Origin: Methylocystis sp. B8
GTDB lineage: Bacteria; Pseudomonadota; Alphaproteobacteria; Rhizobiales; Beijerinckiaceae
Reading direction: 5' to 3'
DNA: 64,000 nucleotides
Assembly: GCF_005771425.1 (NCBI RefSeq)
Contig: NZ_VBTZ01000003.1
Span: forward strand, 124,001-188,000
Shown: piece after piece, positions 16,411 to 25,162 of the stretch
How positions within the stretch are numbered: the first letter of the stretch is position 1
How the letters are laid out: each line of letters starts with the position of its first letter
Position numbers and translations under genes: made by a program
Notes under the pieces: generated by a model
The model's database searches: none
Seen by the model: only the letters and a program-made list of their open reading frames with translations
What the model was told of the DNA's origin: nothing

Positions 16411-17625
16411 ATGCCGTTTATTTTATCGCAATTCCTCGAAGCATCTCGCTGGCTCGGCGCCCTTCTGGTGCTTGCCGTCCACACATCCAACCTCTTCATC
16501 AACATAGCAGACATCATGAGCGCGCCCCACGCGCCGCTTGCCTACGCCTGGTGGTTCTATGCGGCGTTCGAGCTGGGACATCAGGCGGTAGTCGCCTTCT
16601 TTGTGATGTCAGGCTATCTCGTTGGCGGCGCGGTGTTGGCGCATCTGCGCAAGAACCAGGACTTCCTGCGCGAATATTTCATTCATCGCATCTCCCGGAT
16701 CTATCTGGTCGTGCCTGCCGCGGTCACGGTTACGCTCGTTCTGGATACGCTTGGTAGATCAATGTTTGCTAACAGCGGCGTTTACGATTGGCCGTTTTTC
16801 AAGGGCCATTTTTCCATGCTGCTGTTTTTTACAAGCCTTCTCAATCTGCAAGGCATCGCCTTCGACTATTTCGGAACCAACGGGCCCCTGTGGTCCCTCG
16901 CCTGCGAGTTCTGGTACTACGTCACCTTTCCGCTGCTGCTGCTCCCCTTCGCGCGCAATTACCCGCTCGCGATGCGCTGGGGAGGTTTCGCGCTTGGCGT
17001 GGCGCTGGTTCAGGCGCTCTCCACGCCGCCGAGCTGGTTTACATTTGGATTCATTCTTTGGGCCGCCGGCGCGTTCGCCACGCTGATTCCGCGCCCCCCT
17101 ATTCAGTCGCGCTGGAGGGCGCTTCTCCTCTACGCCATCGTCGTTGCGATAATTCGCCTTGTCGTACGCGGATCGATCGTGCAGGCGCATCCCTGGCTTA
17201 TGAACGCGGCGGATCTCGTCGGCGCAGGGCTTTTCCTCGTCGTGATGCTTGCCTTCCGCTACGGCCCGTCCGAAGGCTTTTCGCTGCTGCGTCCGAAATT
17301 CCACAAGACGCTCGCCGATTTTTCCTTCTCGCTTTACAGCATCCACATGCCGATCTTGATCTTCGCGCGCGCGGCGGTCAGCAGCCTAATGGGAGAAGAC
17401 TGGGCGACGCAGCTGGCGACGCCAGGGAATTATGCGGTGGGCTTTTCGGTGATGGGGATCGCCATTGTCTCCGGCTATTTGTTCTCTCGCGTCACCGAGG
17501 CGAAAACAGGCGCCGCGCGTCGTAAACTGCGCGCCCTTCTGGACAAATGGTGGGCGCCGACCCCGCCCGTTCCGGCGCCGCAGCCGGTTCCGGCGCAACA
17601 GGCCCGTCAGCGCATCGAAGCTTAG
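16411..17625 (+). CDS. Acyltransferase family 3 membrane protein (OafA/YrhL-like)
   Basis: 404 residues with about ten hydrophobic segments. The N-terminal pattern RWLGALLVLAVHTSN carries the conserved His of the acyltransferase-3 family. Further on are FFVMSGYLVGGAVLAHL, an R-rich FIHRISRIYLVVP and SLYSIHMPILIF. These proteins O-acylate sugars of surface polymers or secondary metabolites in the inner membrane. The C-terminus is a proline-rich tail. The start at 16411 has GGGGCG just ahead. Its stop overlaps the convergent gor stop by 4 bases. Substrate unknown. Confidence 0.87.
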   Translation: MPFILSQFLEASRWLGALLVLAVHTSNLFINIADIMSAPHAPLAYAWWFYAAFELGHQAVVAFFVMSGYLVGGAVLAHLRKNQDFLREYFIHRISRIYLVVPAAVTVTLVLDTLGRSMFANSGVYDWPFFKGHFSMLLFFTSLLNLQGIAFDYFGTNGPLWSLACEFWYYVTFPLLLLPFARNYPLAMRWGGFALGVALVQALSTPPSWFTFGFILWAAGAFATLIPRPPIQSRWRALLLYAIVVAIIRLVVRGSIVQAHPWLMNAADLVGAGLFLVVMLAFRYGPSEGFSLLRPKFHKTLADFSFSLYSIHMPILIFARAAVSSLMGEDWATQLATPGNYAVGFSVMGIAIVSGYLFSRVTEAKTGAARRKLRALLDKWWAPTPPVPAPQPVPAQQARQRIEA

Positions 17626-18995
17626 GCCTGCGGCCTGAGCAGCCGCGACGGCGCGCGCATCGTTACGAGCTCTTCCGCCATTGTCGGATGCACAGCCATG
17701 GTGGCGTCGAAATCGCTCTTCGTCGCTCCCATGCGCAAGGCGATGGCGACAAGCTGCGCCATCTCGCCGGCCTCGGGACCGAGAATATGCGCGCCAAGCA
17801 CGCGCCCATTCGAGTTGTCCACGATGAGCTTCATGTAAACGCGTTCGGCGCGCCCCGAGAGCGTCGCGCGCAGCGGACGGAATTGCGCTTCGTAGATATC
17901 CAGCGCCCCATGGCGTGCGAGCGCCTCGCATTCGGTCAGTCCGACCGTTCCAATTTCTGGCGTCGTGAAGACGGCGCTCGGCGTATGCTCATAATTGATC
18001 GTCGTCGGCGTCTCGCCGAAGACGCTGTCGGCGAATGCCTGACCTTCGCGAATGGCGACGGGCGTAAGATTGACGCGATCAGTGACGTCGCCGACTGCGT
18101 AGATGGACTCGACGCTGGCGCGCGAATGCGCATCGACCGCGACAGCGCCATTTTCCCGAAGATTCACGCCGACGGCCTCTAGTCCGAGATTCTGCGTCAA
18201 TGGCCTGCGCCCCGTCGCCACAAGGACGCAGTCGACCGTAAGCGACGCGCCGTCGCTCATCTCGACCTCAAGACCCGCGGCGCCTTTCGTGATGCGCGTC
18301 GGCAGAACGCCAGCCCGGTGTTCGACGCCCGCCGTCTTGAGGGCATCGGCAAGGCGTGAGCGCAGATCATCGTCGAAGCCGCGCAGCGGCAGATCGGCGC
18401 GATAGGCGAGGCGCACCTTCGCGCCAAGCCGCGCGAACACGCTTGCGAATTCGACCGCGATATATCCGCCTCCGACGATCAGCAGCCTTTGCGGAAATTC
18501 CGGCAGATCGAAAATCTCGTTTGAGGATACGCCGAGTTCGATGCCTGGAATGTGCGGCGCGAGCACTGGCGCGCCGCCGGTGGCGATGAGAATATAGCGC
18601 GCGCGGGCGGTACGGCCGTTGGCGAAACGCACGCTATTAGGGTCGGTGAGCGTTGCACGCGCGCGGATAAGTTCGACGCCCGAACTCGCGAGCGCCGCCT
18701 CGTAAAATCCTGAAAGTCGCGTGATCTCTTTTTCCTTGGCCGCGACAAGCGTCGGCCAGTCGAATGCAACGTCGCCGACGCGCCAGCCGAAACCTGTGGC
18801 GTCCTCGAATTCGTCGCGGAAGCGGCTCGCGAGCACGTAAAGCTTTTTGGGGACGCAGCCGCGGATGACGCAAGTGCCGCCGACGCGAAACTCCTCGGCG
18901 ATGGCGACTTTCGCGCCGTGACTGGCGGCGACGCGCGCCGCCCGCGCGCCGCCCGACCCTGCGCCGACGACGATAAGATCATAGTCGAAAGTCAT
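17622..18995 (-). CDS. gor: Glutathione-disulfide reductase
   Basis: FAD- and NADPH-dependent reductase of oxidised glutathione. 457 residues: FAD loop GAGSGG at 11-16, redox-active pair in [13 protein letters not shown] (Cys42 and Cys47, the CVIRGC form found in alphaproteobacterial and plant enzymes), second nucleotide site [17 protein letters not shown], and C-terminal HPTMAEEL with the catalytic His. The start overlaps the rpiA stop (ATGA), so the two are translationally coupled. In methylotrophs glutathione metabolism also serves formaldehyde and redox defence; that link is context only. Confidence 0.95.
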   Translation of the reverse strand: MTFDYDLIVVGAGSGGARAARVAASHGAKVAIAEEFRVGGTCVIRGCVPKKLYVLASRFRDEFEDATGFGWRVGDVAFDWPTLVAAKEKEITRLSGFYEAALASSGVELIRARATLTDPNSVRFANGRTARARYILIATGGAPVLAPHIPGIELGVSSNEIFDLPEFPQRLLIVGGGYIAVEFASVFARLGAKVRLAYRADLPLRGFDDDLRSRLADALKTAGVEHRAGVLPTRITKGAAGLEVEMSDGASLTVDCVLVATGRRPLTQNLGLEAVGVNLRENGAVAVDAHSRASVESIYAVGDVTDRVNLTPVAIREGQAFADSVFGETPTTINYEHTPSAVFTTPEIGTVGLTECEALARHGALDIYEAQFRPLRATLSGRAERVYMKLIVDNSNGRVLGAHILGPEAGEMAQLVAIALRMGATKSDFDATMAVHPTMAEELVTMRAPSRLLRPQA

Positions 18996-19720
18996 AGGGG
19001 GTCGCCTGATATGTTTCCTAAGATGCGCACGCCCTCGGCGCCCGCGATGAAAATCGCGGTGGCTAGGCCGATGAACAGTCCGTGATCCACGACTCCGGGA
19101 ATCGCCGAAAGCCGCTGAGCGAGCGTTTCAGGATCGTCGATCGCGCCAAACGCGCAATCGACGATGTAATGTCCGCCGTCGGTGACGAAGCGCTCGGCAG
19201 GCGCGACTTCGCGCAGCATCAGCGGTCCGATGAGTCCAAGCCCGCGCGCCATGCGTTCGATCTGCAGCATGGTGGAGCGCGCGCCAAAACGATCGATTTC
19301 AACGGGCAGGGGGAAGGCGCCAAGCGTCTCCACCTCCTTCGTTGCGTCCGCAATGACGAACATTCGCGTCGAGGCGGCAGCGACAATTTTCTCGCGCAGC
19401 AGCGCGCCGCCGCCGCCTTTGATCAGGCGAAGCGCGTGGTCGAATTCGTCGGCGCCGTCGACGGTGAGATCGAGCTGCGGCGTCTCGTCGAGAGTCGAGA
19501 GCGCTATTCCAAGGCCTTCGGCCTGAGCGCGCGTGCGCTCGGAGGTCGGCACGCAGACGACGTCGAGACCATCCTTGACGCGGGCGCCGAGAAGATCGAC
19601 GAAATGCGCCGCGGTTGATCCTGTGCCGAGTCCTAACCGCATGCCATGCGTCACAGACTCTAGCGCGGCGCGCGCCGCGGCGCGTTTCATTCCTTCGGCT
19701 GAAAGTGCGCTCATGGACAT
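18992..19720 (-). CDS. rpiA: Ribose-5-phosphate isomerase A
   Basis: Interconverts ribose-5-phosphate and ribulose-5-phosphate. 242 residues with the family motifs [21 protein letters not shown] and [14 protein letters not shown]; the Asp, Glu and Lys of these are the catalytic residues. The ATG at 19720 or the in-frame ATG two codons later are both possible. It is coupled by a 4-base overlap to gor downstream. Confidence 0.95.
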   Translation of the reverse strand: MSMSALSAEGMKRAAARAALESVTHGMRLGLGTGSTAAHFVDLLGARVKDGLDVVCVPTSERTRAQAEGLGIALSTLDETPQLDLTVDGADEFDHALRLIKGGGGALLREKIVAAASTRMFVIADATKEVETLGAFPLPVEIDRFGARSTMLQIERMARGLGLIGPLMLREVAPAERFVTDGGHYIVDCAFGAIDDPETLAQRLSAIPGVVDHGLFIGLATAIFIAGAEGVRILGNISGDPL

Positions 19721-19742
19721 TTGCTTTGTCGCGTCGCTCGGC

Positions 19743-20141
19743 CTATTTGGCCGGCGGCGTGCAGACCACCGCGGTTTCGTTCAGCACAAAGCAGATCGAC
19801 ATCAAGCCCGAACGCAAATCGACGCGGAACACCCCGCCTTCGCCCGTGTGCCGCGAGGCGACCAGCGCATATTCGCTGAAAGCGCCGGCGCGCGCGCCTT
19901 CGCCTGGCGGATAGCAGAGCGTCACGCCGACCGCTGCGCCTTCCTTCAGCCCATATTGGCAGGCGCCGACCTCGCCATTGGATCGATCCAGGCGAAACAC
20001 GCGATTGAGGTCCGTCTGCGGCGCTGCAAGAAACTCGTAATTTCCGGCGGCCGCCGCCGACGCCCCAAGCTCGGCGAATAAAAGCGCGCCAGCTGTCAAA
20101 ACTAAAATTCGCCGCATTTGGAAATGGCGCGTTCCACGCAT
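19743..20141 (-). CDS. Small exported protein, unknown function
   Basis: 132 residues with a signal peptide (hydrophobic region about 12-32, Ala-rich cleavage region). The mature part has three cysteines (ACQYG, TLCYPP, SICFVLN) plus VVCTPP at the end, giving two possible disulfides. It resembles small periplasmic proteins common in Hyphomicrobiales. The strong ribosome-binding site GGGAG seven bases before the ATG at 20141 fixes the start. It lies 22 bases upstream of rpiA on the same strand and might lead an rpiA-gor transcript. No function recognised. Confidence 0.65.
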   Translation of the reverse strand: MRGTRHFQMRRILVLTAGALLFAELGASAAAAGNYEFLAAPQTDLNRVFRLDRSNGEVGACQYGLKEGAAVGVTLCYPPGEGARAGAFSEYALVASRHTGEGGVFRVDLRSGLMSICFVLNETAVVCTPPAK

Positions 20142-20261
20142 AGTTGCGCTCCCTCTCGCGAATCGGTCGGCGCAGTCTACACGCAGAGCTTCGAGCGCGG
20201 AGCCGGTAAAATTGGCGGGGCGCCTTGATCCCGGCCGTTTGCGCGGCTACGCCGTCAAGCT

Positions 20262-20966
20262 ATGGCGACTCGCGCTCCCGTTCTCATTTTTGACCTCGAC
20301 GGCACATTGGCCGACACCGCCCATGATCTCATTGGCGCGCTCAATGTGCTGCTGATGCGCGAGGGTCTGGCGCCGCTCGCTCTAGAGGCTGCGCGGCCGC
20401 TCGTCGGGGGCGGGGCGCGGGCGCTGATCGAGCGCGGCTTCGCCCGTCGGGGGGAGCCGCTCGAACCTCTGCGCGCCGATGCGCTCGTGCGTGATTTTCT
20501 TATGCATTACGAGGCGCACATCGCCGACGAGAGCCGGCTTTTTCCTGGCGCCCTCGCGGCGCTCGATCGGTTCAGGGCGGCGGGGTTTCGACTCGCTGTC
20601 TGCACCAACAAATCCGAAGGGCTTGCGCGATTGCTGCTGCAAAAGCTCTCGGCGGCGGACCGCTTCGCAGCGATATGCGGCCGCGGCAGCTTTCCCATGC
20701 ACAAACCCGATCCCCGCACGCTGTGGTTGACGATCGAGGCGGCCGACGGCGATCCGCGGCGCGCGGTGATGGTGGGGGATTCGAAAACAGATATCGACAC
20801 CGCCCGCGCCGCCGGGGCGCCGACGGTGGCGGTGGATTTCGGTTATACCGACACCCCGGTCGCGGCGTTTTCGCCCGATCGCATTATCTCTCATTTCGAC
20901 GAGCTATGGGATGCGGTGACGTCTCTTGAGGATGCGCTGTTTTCGGAGGCGCCGCTGACGACGTGA
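20262..20966 (+). CDS. gph: Phosphoglycolate phosphatase (HAD family)
   Basis: 234-residue HAD hydrolase: motif I FDLDGTLADT at 8-17 with nucleophile Asp, motif II in CTNKSEG, motif III Lys in HKPDP, and motif IV VGDSKTDID. The helical cap with GGGARALIERGF is typical of Gph. It removes 2-phosphoglycolate, a product of DNA repair and, where present, of RuBisCO. Specificity within the HAD family is not certain from sequence. Confidence 0.85.
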   Translation: MATRAPVLIFDLDGTLADTAHDLIGALNVLLMREGLAPLALEAARPLVGGGARALIERGFARRGEPLEPLRADALVRDFLMHYEAHIADESRLFPGALAALDRFRAAGFRLAVCTNKSEGLARLLLQKLSAADRFAAICGRGSFPMHKPDPRTLWLTIEAADGDPRRAVMVGDSKTDIDTARAAGAPTVAVDFGYTDTPVAAFSPDRIISHFDELWDAVTSLEDALFSEAPLTT

Positions 20967-21020
20967 TCTTTGGCGCCTTCGCCCGCGGCGTCCTTCATTA
21001 TAGCTCACGAGGTCTTCGCT

Positions 21021-21572
21021 ATGGAGAAAATGCATTTCACGCGAATGGACCGGGGAACCGATGAGGATTTCCAGATCCTCAAGAAAGTTCACGAGCACAC
21101 GCTGAAAGAACTGCCCGACCGGCTCTTCGGACTGCTGCGCGATCTGAGCAAGGACACCGCTTACAACATCACCCGCTACGATCATTGTCTTCAATCGGCG
21201 ACGCGCGCGCTGCGTGACGGCAAGGATGAAGAATATGTGGTCGTCGCTTTATTGCATGACGCTTGCGAAACGCTGGCGCCCTTTAATCATGGCGAAGTGA
21301 TCGCCGCGATTTTGAAACCCTTCATCAGCCGCAACAATTATTGGATGCTGGCGCAGCACGGCCTGTTCCAAACCTATTTCTATGCCGCTCATTTTGGCCT
21401 GGACCCCAACGCCCGCGATAAATTCAAATCCGATCCGGCCTATGAGCAGACAGTCGAGTTCTGCGCCAAATACGACGAAGTGTCCTTTGATCCCGCTTAC
21501 AAGAACGAGCCGCTCTCGACCTTCGAGCCGATGGTGCGCCGCGTTTTGTCGAAGCAGTGGACTCCACCGTGA
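21021..21572 (+). CDS. HD-domain protein; possible PhnZ/MIOX-type diiron oxygenase
   Basis: 183 residues, start at 21021 (MEKMHF). It has an HD-superfamily ligand series: His55 (TRYDH), His79-Asp80 (ALLHD), His90 (FNHGE), His113 (AQHG) and Asp152 (KYDEVSFD). The 24-residue gap from the first His to the HD pair and the 23-residue gap between the later His residues resemble PhnZ-type mixed-valence diiron oxygenases rather than dGTPase-like phosphohydrolases. An automatic label would probably be HD-domain phosphohydrolase. Neighbours (gph upstream, tRNA-Val downstream) give no substrate hint. Gene call firm, activity an inference. Confidence 0.8.
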   Translation: MEKMHFTRMDRGTDEDFQILKKVHEHTLKELPDRLFGLLRDLSKDTAYNITRYDHCLQSATRALRDGKDEEYVVVALLHDACETLAPFNHGEVIAAILKPFISRNNYWMLAQHGLFQTYFYAAHFGLDPNARDKFKSDPAYEQTVEFCAKYDEVSFDPAYKNEPLSTFEPMVRRVLSKQWTPP

Positions 21573-21674
21573 ACGGGCGCCAGCGGCGAGGCTTGAGCCT
21601 CTCCAAGACGCTCGGCCCGTCTTGACGGACGGCGCTGGGTTCTCCTACACGAGGAGATCGTTCGCCAAGGCGAC

Positions 21675-21749
21675 GGGCGGCTAGCTCAGCGGGAGAGCAC
21701 TCCCTTCACACGGGAGGGGTCACAGGTTCAATCCCTGTGCCGCCCACCA
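21675..21749 (+). tRNA. tRNA-Val (anticodon CAC)
   Basis: Acceptor stem GGGCGGC/GCCGCCC, D arm AGCTCAGCGGGAGAGC, anticodon stem CTCCC/GGGAG with loop TTCACAC (anticodon CAC), T arm CACAGGTTCAATCCCTGTG, and encoded CCA. 75 bases including CCA. Confidence 0.97.
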
Positions 21750-21902
21750 TTAAACTACTGAAAATATTGACATCGGTGAAATGCATTTGCACTGAACTGT
21801 GCATGCCGGCGCAGAACGGCGTATGAAATGGCACATTCGACCCGTGGAAAATCCATGGAATTTGTTTTCCCTTAGTTCTTTGCGCGCCCTCGGGGCGGCG
21901 CC

Positions 21903-22079
21903 ATGACCCGCGCGATCGACGTCGCTAACTGGCAGCGCCTCGCCTTAGTCCCGCAAGAGATATTCGACGACGAGTTGAAGCACTCTCCGCGCCCGACGAC
22001 GAATGGGCTCATCAAGGCCGGAACAACCCCAAAGCCGAACCAAGTCGACCCAAAGGTCCTGTGGCTATGGTTCTATTGA
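21903..22079 (+). pseudogene. Truncated mobile-type ORF fragment downstream of tRNA-Val
   Basis: A 58-codon frame contains PTTNGLIKAGTTPKPNQVDP followed by KVLWLWFY and stop. PTTxGLIKA and VDPxxLWLWGRLxDF are stretches I recall from phage- or element-borne MT-A70-like and related accessory genes, where the protein continues well beyond this point. Here it ends abruptly. About 150 bases from a tRNA 3' end, it is best explained as the relic of an element inserted at tRNA-Val. Identification is tentative. Confidence 0.4.
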
Positions 22080-22284
22080 GGGAATTTCTTGCATCATCTT
22101 CCACACTCGATTTTTTTGAGAAGGCATTGGCGGCAAATTCCTCGAATAATTATCCGGCAGCTTGCCAGTTTATTCGTTGTGGCGTCTTGCCGAGCGTCAA
22201 CGAGTCTGACGTCGGCGATGATGATCCGATACTGATTGCGCCCGCTTAGAGTAACCTCAATTTGCACCGAAGCGCCTTACGACA

Positions 22285-22308
22285 ACGCCCGCCATGCTTG
22301 GCGGGCGT
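22285..22308. terminator. Perfect hairpin, likely intrinsic terminator
   Basis: ACGCCCGCCA (22285-22294) and TGGCGGGCGT (22299-22308) form a perfect 10-bp stem with a 4-base loop. On the plus strand it is followed by CTTTAAT. It lies just past the 3' end of the leftward Gly/His-rich gene and can serve that gene or rightward transcripts from the tRNA side. Confidence 0.6.
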
Positions 22309-22331
22309 CTTTAATGCGAATAGCCTGGGCG

Positions 22332-22568
22332 TTACTGGCAAACCCAAACCCATTGGCCTTGATCCCATACCCAGCAGGGACCGTGGACGTGGCCGCCGCC
22401 CCCACCGTAGTAGCCATAGCCGCCGCCGCTCCAATCGCGGTGCATGTGGCGGCCGTGCCCTCCGTAGTCCGGCAGATATCGACCGTCGCTCCATGCGCCG
22501 GCTTGCGCCAATGACGCCCATAACATCGCAGCTGTTAGAACTGCGCCAGAAGTTAGAATTTTGCGCAT
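22332..22568 (-). CDS. Small secreted Gly/His/Tyr/Trp-rich protein
   Basis: 78 residues. A signal peptide (1-23, ending SLAQA) is followed by a short mature chain with a His-rich piece GGHGRHMHRDW, a glycine run YGYYGGGGGHVHGPC and an aromatic tail WVWDQGQWVWVCQ. Two cysteines are near the end. Similar proteins are frequent in Hyphomicrobiales, without known function; His and Cys content would allow metal binding. AGGGAGGA seven bases upstream of the ATG at 22568 supports translation. Confidence 0.75.
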   Translation of the reverse strand: MRKILTSGAVLTAAMLWASLAQAGAWSDGRYLPDYGGHGRHMHRDWSGGGYGYYGGGGGHVHGPCWVWDQGQWVWVCQ

Positions 22569-22669
22569 AGGGTCCTCCCTATTCTTCTGACGGAGAGCTA
22601 TGGCGTCTGGGAGCGAATTAAAGGGGTCCGCGCCGGGCCGGCGATTTCACGTGAAGCGAAGCTTTGCCT

Positions 22670-22708
22670 AAGAAAAACGCCCCGCGGCATATCTACAGCG
22701 GGGCGTTT
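22670..22708 (-). terminator. Rho-independent terminator of the scoAB transcript
   Basis: AAACGCCCCGC (22675-22685) pairs perfectly with GCGGGGCGTTT (22698-22708). On the minus strand the stem is followed by TTTTTCTT. It lies about 200 bases past the scoB stop. The rest of 22569-22903 shows nothing else that I can assign. Confidence 0.88.
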
Positions 22709-22903
22709 CGAGGCATTTCTTTCGTCGCGTAAACTGCCACGAAGAAAGCGGTCGCAGCATCATTGCTCAGTGTGTCAGCGACAAACCCATTCCCATCCCA
22801 TCGCGGGGTCCTCCACGCCGTGAAGCGCTTGCTTCGCGGGTTGCGTGGCGTAAACGTTTAGCAGCTAGGCCTTATCGCCTCGCGCACGGGGCCGATAGCG
22901 AGA

Positions 22904-23563
22904 TCAGTCGGCGATAAGAGCCATTTCGGGCACATGAGCAGGAATGGACAATTTCGCGCCCGTATTCGCGACGATTTCCTCGATCTCAACGCCTGGGGCC
23001 CGTTCGCGCAGCGCCAATCCGTCTTCGGCGGGCTCGATCACCGCTAATTCTGTGACGATCAAACTGACGCGGCGCGCTGCGGTTGGCGGCAACGTCAGTT
23101 CCTCGACGATCTTTGGAGCGCCCTTGGCGCTATGTTGCATGGCCACGATGACGCGTTTGGCGCCAGTGACGAGATCCATCGCGCCGCCCATGCCAGGCAC
23201 GATTTTTCCGGGAACCATCCAGTTGGCGAGCCGCCCCTTTGAATCGACCTGGAGTCCGCCAAGGACCGTCATGTCGACGTGGCCGCCGCGAATGAGCGCG
23301 AAACTCGTCACGCTGTCGAACGCGATCGCGCCCGGCAATGCCGAGATGAAGCCGCCTCCAGCATCCGTCAGGTTGGGGTCTTCCATGCCTTGCGGCGGCG
23401 GCGCGCCAAAACCGATGATGCCGTTTTCGCTCTGAAACGCCACATGCATGCCGTCCGGTACGTAAGCGGCGACGAGAGTCGGCAGGCCGATGCCGAGATT
23501 TACCAGCATTCCGTCACGCAATTCGAGCGCGACGCGGCGAGTGATGACTTCCTTCGCGTCCAT
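22904..23563 (-). CDS. scoB: 3-oxoacid CoA-transferase subunit B
   Basis: Transfers CoA, typically from succinyl-CoA to acetoacetate. The 219-residue beta subunit has LGIGLPTLVAAYVPDG near residue 25, the catalytic Glu in SENGIIGFG, a GGHVDMTVLGGLQVD stretch and the GMGGAMDLVTGAK motif, all as in ScoB/AtoA. Its ATG at 23563 overlaps the scoA stop, giving coupled translation. Together with bdhA 1.6 kb upstream it can return PHB-derived acetoacetate to acetoacetyl-CoA. Confidence 0.94.
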   Translation of the reverse strand: MDAKEVITRRVALELRDGMLVNLGIGLPTLVAAYVPDGMHVAFQSENGIIGFGAPPPQGMEDPNLTDAGGGFISALPGAIAFDSVTSFALIRGGHVDMTVLGGLQVDSKGRLANWMVPGKIVPGMGGAMDLVTGAKRVIVAMQHSAKGAPKIVEELTLPPTAARRVSLIVTELAVIEPAEDGLALRERAPGVEIEEIVANTGAKLSIPAHVPEMALIAD

Positions 23564-24216
23564 CAGCACGCTCTCCCCACAAGATGATTGACGAGCACGC
23601 CAGGGGTGCGGACGGCGTCCGGCGGAATCACGCCGACCGGCACGATGTGATCCGATTCGGCGATGACGCAGTCAGCGGCGAAAGCCATGACCGGATTGAA
23701 ATTCGCCGCCGTCAGACGATAGGTGAGATTGCCGAAATAGTCCGCCTCATGTGCGTGCAGCAGCGCGAAATCGGCGCGAATCGGCGCTTCAAGAAGATAG
23801 TCCGCGCCGTCGATTTCAAGAACGCGCTTGTCTTCCGCCACGGTCGTTCCGACGCCAGTCGGCGTCAGCACGCCGTCGAGCCCGCTGCCGCCGGCGCGGA
23901 TGCGCTCGGCGAGCGTGCCCTGCGGAACGAGCTCGACGTCGATTTCCCAGGCGATCATTTTTTTCTGCGTCGCGGGATTGGTGCCGATATGCGACGCTAT
24001 GACTCGCGTCACGCATCCCGCGTCGATCAGCTTGCCGACGCCCACGCCTGGTCGCGCGGTGTCGTTGCCAATAATTGTGAGCCGTTTCACGCCGCGGGCC
24101 GCCAACGCGTCAAACAAGCGTTCGGGCGAGCCGACCCCCAAGAAACCCCCAAACATCACGCTGGTGCCGTCCGGAATGAGATCGGCGGCTTCCTTCACAC
24201 TAATTGCTTTTCGCAT
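23563..24216 (-). CDS. scoA: 3-oxoacid CoA-transferase subunit A
   Basis: 217-residue alpha subunit with the oxyanion loop GGFLGVGSPE near residue 24, IGTNPATQKKM and GTLAERIRAGGSGL, which match ScoA/AtoD. It starts 9 bases after fabI and ends in overlap with scoB. The pair could also be acetate/butyrate:acetoacetate CoA-transferase; CoA donor preference is not visible in sequence. Confidence 0.94.
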   Translation of the reverse strand: MRKAISVKEAADLIPDGTSVMFGGFLGVGSPERLFDALAARGVKRLTIIGNDTARPGVGVGKLIDAGCVTRVIASHIGTNPATQKKMIAWEIDVELVPQGTLAERIRAGGSGLDGVLTPTGVGTTVAEDKRVLEIDGADYLLEAPIRADFALLHAHEADYFGNLTYRLTAANFNPVMAFAADCVIAESDHIVPVGVIPPDAVRTPGVLVNHLVGRAC

Positions 24217-24225
24217 GAGGCGCGC

Positions 24226-25062
24226 CTAGCCCATGTTGTGAAGGCCGGCGTCGACATAGATCGTGTCGCCGGTCATTCCGGAAGCGCCGCCGCCGACGAG
24301 GAAGGCGACGACACGGCCGACTTCGGCGATGTCGACCAATCGGTGTTCCGGACTCCGCGCAACCGCTGCGTCAACAAGCTCATCGAATTGAGCGATCCCG
24401 CTGGCGGCGCGAGTCTTCAGCGGGCCGGGAGACACGGCATAGACGCGGATGCCCTTGTCGCCGAGCTCGGCCGAAAGGTAGCGGACTGTCGCCTGGAGCG
24501 CCGCTTTCACCGGACCCATGACGTTGTAATGATTCACGACCTTGTCGGCGCCGTGATAACTCATGGTCAGTATCGCGCCGCCCTGCGTCATCAGCGGCTC
24601 GGCAAGGCGCGCCATCTCAATGAAGGAGTAGCAAGAGATATGCATTGCCTGCTGAAACCCGGCGAGCGAGCAGTCGACGACGCGGCCGTGGAGATCCGCG
24701 CGTGGCGCGAAAGCGATGGAATGAATAAGGAAATCCAGCGCGCCCCATTCGGCTCGGATTTGGCTGAACGCCGCTTCGAGCTCGCCTGGATGCTCGACGT
24801 TGAGCGGCATGATCAGGCTTGCCTGAATTTGCTCAGCGAGCGGCCGAACGTATTTTTCAGATTTTTCGTTCGCGTAGGTTATCGCGAGTTCCGCGCCGAA
24901 GGCCCGCAGCTTTGAAGCGCAACCAAAGGCGATGCTGTGCTCATTGGCGACGCCTACGACGAGGCCGCGTTTGCCGCGCAACATATCCCCAATACGGCTT
25001 TCCGGGTCCCACACTTTCGGGAGTGGGTCGACCGCTCGACGGGTCTCGTCGACAAGCGTCAT
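24226..25062 (-). CDS. fabI: Enoyl-[acyl-carrier-protein] reductase (NADH), FabI type
   Basis: Last reduction step of type II fatty acid elongation. 278 residues from the ATG at 25062 (a GTG precedes it directly). Features: GLVVGVANEHSIAFGCA nucleotide site of FabI type, SIAFAPRADLHG, and catalytic Tyr-x6-Lys in HYNVMGPVKAAL, then SPGPLKTRAASGI. It is unusual to find fabI between bdhA and scoAB; a duplicate FabI elsewhere in the genome would be expected in this group. It may reduce C4 enoyl intermediates, but this is inference. Confidence 0.92.
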   Translation of the reverse strand: MTLVDETRRAVDPLPKVWDPESRIGDMLRGKRGLVVGVANEHSIAFGCASKLRAFGAELAITYANEKSEKYVRPLAEQIQASLIMPLNVEHPGELEAAFSQIRAEWGALDFLIHSIAFAPRADLHGRVVDCSLAGFQQAMHISCYSFIEMARLAEPLMTQGGAILTMSYHGADKVVNHYNVMGPVKAALQATVRYLSAELGDKGIRVYAVSPGPLKTRAASGIAQFDELVDAAVARSPEHRLVDIAEVGRVVAFLVGGGASGMTGDTIYVDAGLHNMG

Positions 25063-25162
25063 CACGTCGTTCCTTGCATGCGGCTATTAAGCGTCGGCTT
25101 CTAGAGCTGCGTGGTGACGGCTTAATGAATGAGCCCCAAGATGGCGGATGCGCGAAGCGCTG

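Noticed and set aside
22061-22249. 62-codon plus-strand frame after the tRNA-Val relic
   Set aside because: No recognisable motif and no ribosome-binding site; may be part of the decayed element but cannot be supported.
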